Origin: Fallopia convolvulus
Lineage: Eukaryota; Streptophyta; Magnoliopsida; Caryophyllales; Polygonaceae
Assembly: GCA_964016875.1 (NCBI GenBank)
Contig: OZ024721.1
Location: 7,755,001-7,819,000 of the forward strand
Direction of reading: 5' to 3'
Length of the DNA: 64,000 bases
Shown here one piece after another: positions 1-10,172 of the stretch. Every line of letters begins with the position of its first letter. Position 1 is the first letter of the stretch. A program made the translations under genes and the position numbers. The notes beneath the pieces were generated by a model, which had not been told where the DNA came from, did no database searches, and saw only the letters and a list, made by a program, of their open reading frames with translations.

Positions 1-226
1 ATGAAAAATATAATAACTTGTATGAACTAAAAGACATGAACCATAAGATGAACTTTGATGAACCTAAGGTTATTCAAATATGAACCAAAAGAACAATTGT
101 TATAAACAAAAAAGCATGGAACAAAAATTTATGAACTATAGAAGAAATATTATGAACCTTACCTTAAAAAGTCATGAACCAAAAGAACAACCGATATGAA
201 CAAAAAGACATGACCATATCAAGAAT

Positions 227-297
227 TAGCCTGTGTGGGATTTGAACCCACATCTATGTGCACATGCACATTGCTCTACCATTTGAGCTAATAGACT
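227..297 (-). pseudogene. tRNA-like sequence, copy 1
   Basis: Read on the minus strand this 71-nt stretch has the tRNA order. There is a 7-bp acceptor stem with one mismatch and one wobble, TA, a D-arm GCTCAAATGGTAGAGC that is also an A box, an anticodon-like hairpin, and a T-arm GTGGGTTCAAATCCCAC with a perfect B box, then discriminator A. The anticodon loop is six bases instead of seven and the variable region is one base short, so a working tRNA is unlikely. No CCA is encoded. It may be a tRNA-derived promoter module within the repeat. Confidence 0.7.
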
Positions 298-646
298 TCC
301 AAATGACATGAACTATAAGATAAACTACTAAATATTAAAAGTCATGAACCATAAAAATTATTATGAACCTAACTTATAAAAACATGGACCGAAAGAACAA
401 GTACCATGAACCAAAATTTACGAAAGAAAATAATAACTAGCATGAACTAAAATACATGAACCATAAGATGAACTTTGATGAACCTAAGGTTATTCAAACA
501 TGAACCAAAAGTACAATTGTTATAAACAAAAAAGTATGGAACAAAATTTATGAACCATAAGAAGAAATATTATGAACCTTACCTTAAAAAATCATGAACC
601 AAAAGAACAACCGATTTGAACACAAAGACATGACCGTATCACGAAT

Positions 647-717
647 TAGCCTATGTGGGATTTGAACCCACATCTATGTGCATATGCACATTGCTCTACC
701 ATTTGAGCTAATAGGTT
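647..717 (-). pseudogene. tRNA-like sequence, copy 2
   Basis: This is the second copy, exactly 420 bp from the first. Its acceptor stem pairs slightly better (AACCTAT with ATAGGCT, one mismatch). The D-arm and T-arm are unchanged between copies. The only differences within the anticodon-like hairpin keep it self-complementary (loop CATATG flanked by ATGTG/CACAT). Retention of both internal promoter boxes in both copies is notable in an otherwise diverging repeat. Confidence 0.7.
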
Positions 718-1855
718 ACCAAATATATAATTTCTCAAGTGTCAAATGCACATTTCTCATTTGTCACTGATATAACAAGATCTATACAAACTTAAATTGA
801 GTTTTCTCTTAGGAAGACTTAGAAGACAACTTCAACGATGGCAACATATCATCAATGATGCCTTCAATACTAAAAGCATGTCATCAAAGATTCAATACTT
901 CTAATTAACCATTTTTCTGATAACTTATGAAACACAAGCTCAAAGAATCACAATACATCAATAAACAACCAATTTTCTAGAAAAATAAACACAAAGTGAG
1001 CAATAATAGTTCACCACGCCAAAATCATAAAATATCACCCAAAAAAATACATAAACACTTCCATTACAGAAAATCACACCCTAGAAAATCATACAAAGAA
1101 GGTATGAACCAATGAACCATAATAGTGCTTATGATGAACCTCATCATACAAAGATGTGAACCAACGTAATAATTAATACATTTTCAGGATAACGATCGGA
1201 ACAATCATACAAAGACCAATGCATTCGATTTCCTCCTCAAGCTCTAATTCAATAGATGCACATTTCAAAACACGTACTAGTATGGACTCTTTGATTTTAG
1301 TAGACCCCCTTTGCAACTCCTCAACCATGCTCGTCAAATTTATTTATTTGCTGAAACTTATAAACTTATGATTCATAATTGAGCGATATTTTGATATGTA
1401 AAGTCAAAGTAGTAACAAAAAAGTAGGGTATGGAGTGAAATTGGAACAAATAATAAAAAGGCAAAGGGAATTATGAAAACCCTAGAGGTTAGATCTGAAG
1501 ATCTAAAAATTGAAAAGAGAAAGGAATAGATCAAGGCAGGAAAAATCAAATTGAATCATACCTTAACGACGGGGGGTACTCGAGGATGAAAGCGTGATAG
1601 TTTTGAAAGAAGTTGAGAAGAAACAGGAGAGCGTATGAGCTCGAGGGTAATAGCGTCTAAAAACACAAATTTATCAATATTTACAATTTTTTCCACGTTA
1701 AATGAACCAGACACGCTTTTTTGTTTTTTAATGAAGTAAATGCTTCTAATCTCGTCCGTCCGTGAATATAATCTAACGGTCCTGATTTGTTCACATATTT
1801 CACTGTATGAAAATAGTGCACCCGAGCATGACTCTATTTATTTTAATATCAAAAT
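718..1855 (-). mobile_element. probable right end of a Mutator/Kaonashi-type element
   Basis: On the minus strand an exon-like stretch (about 1680 down to 1565) ends in TTAAG followed by GTATGA, a good splice donor, and is followed by ATGAAC-rich sequence. This matches the first exon and intron of the ULP-like gene at 62.36 kb. The stretch 1740-1855 resembles the right terminus of the element at 62.6-62.69 kb: an AACGG word, a CAC-rich part, and the shared end GACTCTATTT. I see no recognisable protein. The rest of the element would lie left of the window. This is inference from layout and short matches. Confidence 0.4.
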
Positions 1856-3078
1856 CTTTTCCCCATTTTTTAGTATATATAATTCGTCCGTATCTTGCCA
1901 GTGCAAAATCTCAGTTTAAAGTACGTGTTCCCTCCAGGTCAATCTACCTAATACATTATAAAGCAGAAACCATGCCCGTTGAAAAAATTGCGCCACATGG
2001 CATTACTTGAATAAAATAATATCAAGTTTTTTAATAATAACGTGTATTATTATACTATACATTCAATTTATTATATTATAATAACTTGATTCATCTATAT
2101 GCTGATATTTTCTATATTAATTTTATGCATATTTTTTAACAAAACTTGATCTATATGCTAATATTTCTTATATTAATTCTATGCATAATAAATTTTCTTT
2201 TATCTTTTAACAAATCTTGCACTCAAAATATATAATTGTTTTAAGTATATGTTGATATTTTGCAATATAATAAATAATTTATAGAATATGTCATATATTT
2301 TAGTACACATTCACATATATACCTAAAATTTGATGAATTAATGTTAAAAAATCTTTTAATAAATCTTTTAATAAGTTATATTATCTTTTCTAGACATCAT
2401 ACCATAATTATCTTTAACTTATAATATTATATTATTTTTATTTTTTTCTCGGTGTTATCTTCAATACCAATCTTTATATTAATTTTCTCTATATTTAAAA
2501 ATATTATTATACTCATTACAAAGTAAAAGATAAGAACACAAATACATAACCTTAATAAATATTTTATAAAAATTTATTGTTTTATGCATATTAATATCTT
2601 AACAAAAAATATAAAAAAAATAAAAATATTCAATTCAAGTGAAATTAACATTTTCAAAATTTTAATCAAAATATGGCGCAAGATCTCAACAAATAATGGA
2701 AATAATTTTTAGATATATTCAATTAAAATACGTGGCAAGATCTTAAAGTTTTTTTATAAATTACATAATTTTATTGCTATATTATATATATGTATTTTAA
2801 ATTTTATATTAATATCATATTATTGTATAATCTTTAGTAAAATTACCTCGTGAGTATCACGGAAATTCAACTATTTAAAAAATTATTTAAAAAACTAAAA
2901 AACTGCGAAGTTTTGAAACTTATTTACAAACTAAAATTTAAAAAACCAACTGATAGTCAATTGCGCCCTCCAACAACCTCATCCTCCTATACTAGATTGG
3001 CGCACGATACTCATTTCTATAGAAGAGAGTTGAATAATGATTTACTTTGGTACTTATTATTGATAACTGTTAGATCGT
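1856..3078. other. AT-rich stretch without recognisable gene
   Basis: Long A/T runs dominate and there is no coding potential, no terminal repeat and no RNA gene that I can see. It is the left flank of the copia LTR that starts at 3079. Confidence 0.6.
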
Positions 3079-4038
3079 TGTGCGTTAGTAAGAGCTTGGG
3101 AACTAGTGGTTAGACTGTTCCCAAGGCAGCGGAAGTAAAATCAGTTCGCAAGTAAAAACAGAAAGTAAGGGACATAGTTCCTTTATAGAGGAATCCCAAA
3201 ACAACCAACTAGTTGTGTGGGTAAACTCTACCTCCGCTTGGAGGATTTTGAACAATCTACTTTTTTTATTGTTTATTCCCTAGTTACATAGTCATGACTT
3301 ACACTTCTCTATTCCTAGCAGTTCTTCCTAACTCTAGTAACACTAGTAAGCCTTTTCGAACTTGTTCCTAAGCGAACAACTCAACTAAACTTAAGACAGA
3401 TCGAACCTTACACCTTGAGCTCATAGTTCCCTAACTCATGGGAACTTGGATTCACCTTCGTCGAGATCGCACACTCGCCGTCGGGGACTTCTCTTCACTT
3501 ATCTTTCTTATCTCTTTGTATGTGAATATTTGTTCTGGAAGAAGTGCTTATTCCAAGCACTATTCATTTGGCTTTATACACATTTGAACTTAGGCTGCAA
3601 TCTTCACTTTCATGTTGTCCAAAATGCCCTTTGTCTTGCACGCCAAGTTTGCAATCTTCACATGTGACTTGATTTGAACTTAGTCAACTTTGAGAATCAA
3701 TCGGGCCGTTGGATCACTCGCTTCAGTCTGTTCCTTAGACTGAGCCTTCGTTCTATCCAAGACAGGATCCCGCGATTTGCGCTGAACGGTCTTGTTTGCA
3801 CATGTGAGTTCCCATGCGATGGGAACTGTTCTCTCCAGAGTTCCTTCGATAGGAACTTGCTATCATATATTCTTGTGTTCCTTTTGTGTTCTTGGAGATT
3901 CTTTGTTAGCCCTGGTGTTCGCTTGAAATACTTGAATGTAACACATTAATTCCCATTAGGCGTTTTTCATTATCAAAACTGGAGACAAGTATCGTTGTTC
4001 GGATGTTTGGAACCACAGTTCCTAACACCGTCCCAACA
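3079..4038 (-). repeat. 3' LTR of the Sirevirus-like element
   Basis: The LTR is 960 bp and on the minus strand starts TGTTGGGACGG and ends CGCACA. A polypurine tract (AAAAAGGGGGAAAT on the minus strand) lies immediately before it at 4039-4053, as expected of a 3' LTR. It matches 14972-15931 along its whole length with scattered substitutions. Confidence 0.92.
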
Positions 4039-4611
4039 ATTTCCCCCTTTTTGATGATGACAAACCCATTACGAAATAAACAAGTATTTCAATGTGTGAA
4101 AAAGCATGACATGCATCTGTGTTCCTAAGTGTGATCCTAGAGAGCCACTTCTATGAAACATCAAGTTCTTACTTAGCATTTTAGACATTAGTTCCCCCTT
4201 AGCTAAAGCATATTCTATAATAACTCTTAACACGACTCGTCCTTTTGGCATCATCAAAAAAAGAAAGCATAGTAAGAAGGGAACGAACACGCAATCATAC
4301 TAAAAACCATTCATATTACTTAAGCAAAAGATGTACAAGGGGAACGCATTACATATTTTGGAGAAAATAAGGCCAAGGAACTAAAAAGGAAAGATCATGG
4401 GGCCCTGGGAAGCATGTGATCACGCAGCTGAATCATGACGAACATGATGTTTTGGAGAGTTCCCGCCATGTGTTGTAGCACTTGAGTGTTCCTACCACTT
4501 GGGTCGTCGCTAGAGGGAAGAGTCCCTTGATCCTCAACTTGCTCAGAATGACGCATCTTCTGGACCACGGAGAGGTCCAGTTCCCTTCCGATGGTCACTT
4601 ATTCCTTGGCA

Positions 4612-6183
4612 TCATAGAGGCCTTCCATAACCATGAGTTTTTTTTACCAGGCCAGCGTATGGCAAGGAGTGGGAGGTGGAGGCCATGCACTTCTCCACGT
4701 GCCCGAAGATGATGCAGGGGAGGTTGATGGGCATTATGTGGAGGAAGTGGTAGAGAAGGATACCATCTTGAATGTTGAGTTGGTGACGCTTCTCTTGCCG
4801 AGGGAGCACAACCGTGATGATGAACTGATGAGCCAGTTTGGCTATGAGGCCTAGGTTGTGGGTTGGTGTCCCTTGGGTGGGAACTCTACCTTCGTAGACG
4901 CTGTAGAGAATCTCCTCTCTGTTGAAGTCAGCCCAGTTCTTGATGGGAACAGAAGCCCGGCCCTTGACAGGGACATTAAGCTGGCGAGGAATTGAGGAGG
5001 CGGTGAAGACATAATCGTCGCCTTGAAGGATGAGAGTTCCTTGGGTGGCCTCGTCATGGATGACAAAGTTGTTGTAGAAGAGGCGTACTTGTTCAGGGTC
5101 GACGGTCATAGCAGCGTCGCACAAATGTTCCCATTTCTGGGCCTTGATGAGGTCCCAGAGTTCCCCAAGCCCTTGTTTGTTGAGTTGTGACTCAGTGAGG
5201 ATGAGAGGAGGAATGAGCTTGCGGTCCTCTGTGGTGGGAACTTTCTTCGGAGCGGTGCCTTTGCTTTTCTTTTTCTTGGATTCCTTGGCAGCCTCTTTCC
5301 TCTTCTTTGGAGGAGTGGGAGCAGACTTCAGCAAGAGGTGAGATCCCTTTTCCATGGGAGCACCCTCTTACACCAACATTTGGCGTCCTTGTTCGTCGTC
5401 GGCCAACGCTTGGGCGTGTTCCCTTTCAAGCCCATCAGCATCAAGAACCTCGGTGGCTGTGTCGCCATCCGAGTTCCCTTCTTCTTCAGAGGATAGGCCG
5501 AAGTCCTCATCATCATCTCCTTCTGGATGACCTTGACTGGTGCCAGCGCCATCAGCTTGGGCTGGGGTCTCTTTTTCTTGGACCTCTCCTTTAGCGTCTG
5601 TGCAGGCGCCTTCTTCCCTTGGGCGCTCAAAAGAGGGGGATTGGTTGATGAAGTCTGTGAGCTCAGCCTCTAGAGCGTTGACGCGAGCATTTTCCTCGGC
5701 TGTGCCCATGACGATGGGAGCCTTCATCTTTGTCTGCCGGTGAGCAACCTCAACGATGGGTAACAAATCCTCGTCCGAGTCGAGGTGGATTGGTTGCGTG
5801 GCCGGTCGGGGAGGGGGAGGAGGAGATTTGTGTGGTGCAGGGTGAGGAGATTTCTAAAGAGAGGGAGAGGGAATCAGAGGAGGAGATGGGGATTTGGCTT
5901 TGGGGGAGGTGGGTGGTGTAGGGAGTTTGGTGTTTAGAGAGGATGGAGGAGGGTCGATGGGATTAGGGGTCCCATCGACGGTGGGGAGAGAAGATGGAGT
6001 GTCGATGGGATCTCAGGGACTAGAGTTCCCAGAGATGGGATTAGGGTTTGAAGGTGGTGGAGAATTCCGGGATGGAGAGTTCCCAGAATCGGAAGGAGAT
6101 GGAAAAGAGGAGGGTCGAGTAGAACGTGGTGGTGACGGTATAGCGAAAGAAGAAGGACGAGAGAGATTTAGAACCTCGTCCAT
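4612..6183 (-). pseudogene. envelope-like third ORF of the Sirevirus-like element
   Basis: One frame runs from ATG 6183 to a stop at 4612. It is broken by TAG at 5856-5854 and TAA at 5370-5368. The N-terminal third is rich in Pro and Ser, the middle is acidic, and a Lys-rich stretch precedes a globular C-terminal region of about 200 residues. That region resembles the putative plant transposon protein domain found in envelope-like ORFs of plant retroelements. The leader 7002-6310 reads open in another frame, but its composition is not protein-like. Its place downstream of RNase H and its orientation support the family call. A role in transposition or particle formation is unproven. Confidence 0.65.
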
Positions 6184-7427
6184 GGCAAGGACGGACTTTT
6201 TCTTTTTCTTCTTTGGAAGATCGGAATAAGAGGATTTGTGGTCTTTTCGTTTGTTCGATTTGTTTTTGGATTTCGAGGGTTCGGGACCGAAACTGTCAAG
6301 GATGATAGTCTAGAGGAGGAGACGGAGAGAGGTGGAGGATGAGGGAGGGATGAGGAAGAAGGAGGAGGTAGTTTGAGTGTGGTGGTGGATGGAAGCGCTA
6401 GGGTTTGCGCCGCCGGAAGGGAAGCGGGTGGTCCTAGAATCTCGTATTCGAGAAGTGAGGAACCAGTCCGTTCTGGGGAAGAACATAGGCATGAAGGGCT
6501 TTGTACATGTTTTGGCGAAGGATGGGGTCTTTTTCATTGTTGGCTTCTCGGAGCATGGTGATGAAGAGAGATTTGGAACTTGTTTCGATCCACTCACGGA
6601 CCTGCAAGTTTGGGTGGACAGGGGCCATGGTAGCGATATAGGGAAGAAAGTGTTTGAAGTTTTTCTAGATGAGGAAAGAGAAGGGATTTTAGAGGTTTCG
6701 ATTTGCAGAGAGCGCATGTTGAAGAAGGTCCCAAAAATGGCAAAGTTTGGGCTTTTAAGTGGGAAAAAGATAGGGGTAAAGGGGTAAATGTCTTTTTCAA
6801 CTTCAACCGTCGCCCAATGAGAGTGGAGAGACGTTTCAACTTTTTTCGCACGCTTGTGACACGGGTCAACAACACTATGGGAGGTCACATCGAGCGTTTT
6901 CAATACTTGGCCCTCGTCGCTTCGAATTATGACACACATTCCCATTTCCCAAGTGGCGTTCCAACTTTCCAAAAGTATCAGTGTTCCGTTGTTCGTGATC
7001 AATTTTCAAGCCAGTTCCCATGATCTTTGGAAGGTCAGTCTTGAGTGGAGTGATTAGGGGAACTCACACTAAAGATCTTTTATGAGGCTAGGGAACTCAA
7101 AAGGGAACCAGACAATTACAACTCGATAATGGGACAATTAGTTGGGCTCATGAGAAGCATTTGTCTGGTTCTCGGCTAAGGGTTGGTTTTATGATCAACC
7201 GTCATAGTGGCTTGTAATGAGGGTTAAGGGAACTATGGTTGATCATTTTGGGCCAAAAGAAATAAAGTTCCAACTTGTACATCAAAATCTGTAGACTAGT
7301 AAGATGGAAAAATGAAAGAGATTATTCCTAATGTTCCCTATCATGCATTTCGAGATAAACTAGCCAAGCATTGAGGGAATAATAAATAGGGACTTGTTCA
7401 GTTTAGAGTTATCATCCCTAGAAGCAT

Positions 7428-8177
7428 TCAGAGAGGCTGGTAGTGACGTCTGTCTAAAGCTTTAGTGAGGATGTCTACAATTTGCTCTTCAGTTCTACAG
7501 TGTTCCATAGAGATGTTCCCATGTTCCACATCATCACGTAGGAAATCATGCCTAATGTCTATATGCTTAGTACATGAATGATGCACATGATTCTTAGAGA
7601 TTTTAATGGCACTTGTATTATCACATCTTATGGGAACTGGACCAAAAGACATACCGTAATCCTGAAGTTGGTACTTAAGCCATAAAACTTGGGAACAGCA
7701 TGAGGCGGCATCCACGTATTCCGCTTCTGTTGTGGAGAGTGCCACTGAGTTTTGCTTCTTTGATCCCCATGAGACTAGGCATGATCCTAGGAATTGGGCC
7801 ATTCCAGAGGTGCTTTTTCGATCGACCAAGTGCCCAGCGAAATCTGCATCTGACTATGCAACGAGCTCAAGGGAACTGTTCCTTGGATACCAAAGGCACA
7901 AGTTGTCGTTCCCTTTGAGGTACCTGAAAATTCTCTTCACCTCTTTCAAGTGTGATTCCTTAGGGTTAGCTTGAAAGCGCGCACATAGGCACACTGAAAA
8001 CATGATGTCGGGTCTACTAGCAGTTAAGTAAAGAAGAGACCCAATCATACCTCGAAAGTTCCTTTGATCCACACTTATACCTGTTTCATTTGCGTTGAGC
8101 CTTGAGTTTGGTGAGATGGGAGTGTCGATGGGCCTGGAGTGTTCCATCCCATACTTCACTAGCATCTCTCTGATGTA
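7428..8177 (-). pseudogene. copia reverse transcriptase C-terminus and RNase H
   Basis: The frame starts at KYIREMLVKYGMEHSRPIDT, the end of the copia RT, and continues through GSLLYL.ASRPDIMFSV into RNase H. Typical RNase H motifs are DADFAGH..DRKSTSG, LSTTEAEY, and the terminal HIDIRHDFLRD..TEEQIVDILTKAL. One in-frame TAG lies at 7856-7854, where Tyr is usual. The upstream half of RT lies beyond the inserted composite at 13371. Joining the two sides with one TSD copy restores the frame IHQQK-YIREML, which proves the interruption. Confidence 0.9.
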
Positions 8178-8182
8178 CTTTT

Positions 8183-8913
8183 TGTAACACCCCCTTTTTA
8201 TATAGGGATATTACCGCCAGTGACCCCGAGATTGAACTCTCGAAGTCACCCAAGGCTTACAGTAAATTACAGAACTTAACCAAAAACTTTAAAATGCGGA
8301 AGATATATATATAAAAGTTGCGGAAGTCTATGACAAAAGTTGAACAAACTATAAAGGATACAAAGGTTAAATGGGAGGGGTCTCACAAATCGGAACCTCG
8401 ACCCTTAAAATTATTCTAACTTATTCCAATTCAACCAACTTCAATGCAACTACTCCTCAAGCTTGCTCCTCGTGGTCCTCGACGTAGAACTCCACTCCTG
8501 ATGTGTCGCGACGAGAAATGCGATGGACACCAGCCGACCATGCAAGGAAAATAAACGGTCGGCTGGTGTCCATCGCATTTCTCGTCGCGACACATCAGGA
8601 GTAGAGTTCTACATCGAGGACCACGAGGAGCAAGCTTGAGGAGTAGCTGAATTGAAGTTGGTTGAATTGGAATAAGTTAGAATAATTTTAAGGGCCGAGG
8701 TTCCGATTTGTGAGACCCTTCCCATTTAAACTTTGTATCCTTTATAGTTTATTCAACTTTTGTAATAGACTTCCGCAACTTTTATATATATATCTTCCGC
8801 ATTTTAAAGTTTTTGGTTAAGTTGTGTAATTTACTGTAAGCCTTGGGTGACTTTGAGAGATCAATCTCGGGGTCACTGACGGTAATATCCCTATATAAAA
8901 AGGGGGTGTTACA
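8183..8913. repeat. 731-bp near-perfect palindrome
   Basis: Two arms of 357 bp (8183-8539 and 8557-8913) are reverse complements with few differences. They are separated by a 17-nt loop (8540-8556). The outer ends are TGTAACACCCCC and its complement. The third copy, 13009-13365, has the same orientation as the right arm and keeps the loop sequence on its left. The unit itself has no recognisable coding content. Confidence 0.92.
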
Positions 8914-9032
8914 ATTATGGTATCAGAGCCGACTCTAGGTTATGAGTGGACTTGGCCCGGAGGGCGGTGACTCGACCTAGAGGGTGGTCCTTGGGCCTTG
9001 ACGAGGACGTCAAGTGTTTAAGTGGGGGAGAT
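8914..9032 (+). mobile_element. TRIM-type internal domain with PBS and PPT
   Basis: TGGTATCAGAGC at 8918-8929 is the standard primer-binding site complementary to initiator tRNA-Met. It sits four bases after the palindrome end. About 90 bp later AGTGGGGGAGA (9021-9031) is a polypurine tract directly before the LTR start at 9033. A non-coding internal domain of about 120 bp with PBS and PPT is the layout of TRIM elements. The sequence upstream of the PBS is not the LTR that follows the PPT, so the element is a hybrid or its 5' LTR was replaced. Confidence 0.7.
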
Positions 9033-9228
9033 TGTAACACCCCGGTGGTTTATAAGAAATTGAGGTGCTACCCATGTCAACAAGAGCTCTTCCTTTTCTG
9101 AGTTTGAGTGAGGATAAAGAACTCAGAAGTTAAGCGTGCAAGGGCGAGAGTAGTACCAGGATGGGTGACCTCCTGGGAAGTTCTCGGGTTGGCATGGGAT
9201 AGCGCTTCTATGGCCTCGGGCCTTAAAA
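9033..9228 (+). repeat. Cassandra-like LTR carrying 5S rRNA-derived sequence
   Basis: The LTR starts TGTAACACCCCGG after a polypurine tract and is followed by another TGGTATCAGAGC primer site at 9230-9241. Within it, 9119-9196 is clearly derived from plant 5S rRNA. It has GAAGTTAAGCGTG (box A), the intermediate stretch GGGCGAGAGTAGTACCAGG, and ATGGGTGACCTCCTGGGAAG (box C). LTRs with an internal 5S RNA and pol III promoter are the signature of Cassandra TRIMs. It is a fragment of 5S, not a 5S gene. Confidence 0.78.
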
Positions 9229-9241
9229 ATGGTATCAGAGC

Positions 9242-10172
9242 TTATTGTGGATGATAACTCATCATATATTTTGTTAATAGCCTTGCCTAATCTATAGGAA
9301 AAATATTTTATAATACATCAAATGACATAAGTATTTGTTTTTAAGCATGTTTGAGTTATAAAAACATAATGTATCTCAACTTTGGTATTTAAGTATAGCG
9401 AGTTTGTAATGATTCTTTTACAAGAAATAAGGATGTTGATGAACATAAAAACAAATTACGTACTTTCAACTTTCGAACCTTTTATAATTATTTGAAACTC
9501 GAGCCAGTTGCTATGATTCAGTTTGATTGATTAAGGTTAGTTTTACCAACCAAATCTTTTGTTTGAACTAATTCAAATCACCTTCCATTATCTTTTATTA
9601 AATTTTCTTTTAAGTTGTTACTACGCCGATGCCAACAGTGAATAAGTTCTTCACTTCATCATAGCCTTAGTCTCTTGTTGAATAGGTTAGCATCATCGGT
9701 TTCTCTCATCTGGCGTATAGTTCCTTTCTATGCTTTTTACATCCATATGATTTCATAAAAGCATGTCAGTTCCGTTGTAGATCATATTGTGTTGATTACA
9801 ACACAATACTTCGAATATCGCGTATATTAATCTCCATTTCTGGTTTGGTTCTCAGTTCTGTTGTGGTGGTTTGTTCCATAGTAATCAATGAAGAGGTAAT
9901 TCATACAATAATAAATCTTTTAAGTTGTAGTTTCGGCTAAAGTTAGCCACAACATTAAGCTTGTTTACGATCCTGTCTATTATGAGCGTCGACTTAGTTT
10001 CGCGGACGAAACTACTTTTAAGGGGGTACTATTGTAACCGCCCCTGTTTTCCTTTCTTGAGAATCGTGTTGAGGGTCATTTTTCGGACAGCTCGTGAGGG
10101 AAATATTTTCATGGACGGTGCCTTACCTTAATCTAGTTTCGTGGATGAAACTCTTTTTAAGGGGGTACTATT
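9242..10172 (+). mobile_element. gypsy internal remnant with duplicated 3' end
   Basis: No ORF is preserved. At 9998-10036 and again at 10138-10175 the words TTTCG(C/T)GGA(C/T)GAAACT and AAGGGGGTACTATTGTAA occur. In plant gypsy elements this is the end of pol plus polypurine tract and the first bases of the 3' LTR. The two copies lead into different LTR starts, TGTAACCGCCCC (10034) and TGTAATATCCCTCG (10173). This points to a short duplication or to two related elements joined. Confidence 0.55.

Larger units (their letters stand above)
1..717. repeat. 420-bp tandem repeat, two copies
   Basis: Positions 1-297 and 421-717 are the same sequence with scattered differences, offset by exactly 420 bp. 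The unit is AT-rich and made largely of degenerate ATGAACC / AAAAGAACAA words. Each copy ends in a tRNA-like sequence on the minus strand. The left copy begins at the window edge, so there may be more units outside. The ATGAAC word also dominates the introns of the Mutator-like element at 53-62.7 kb, which links the two regions. Confidence 0.9.

Noticed and set aside
227..297. Functional tRNA gene
   Set aside because: The anticodon loop has six bases and the variable region is short, so it is described only as tRNA-like.
5307..6229. Plus-strand ORFs over the envelope-like region
   Set aside because: They are shadows of the minus-strand ORF, with Gly/Glu-rich translations of its Pro/Ser codons.
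6310..7002. 230-codon ORF on the minus strand
   Set aside because: It covers the leader between RNase H and the envelope-like ORF. It has no motif and its composition matches untranslated sequence.
9119..9196. 5S rRNA gene
   Set aside because: Only the inner and 3' parts of 5S are present, and they sit inside an LTR flanked by primer-binding and polypurine sites.
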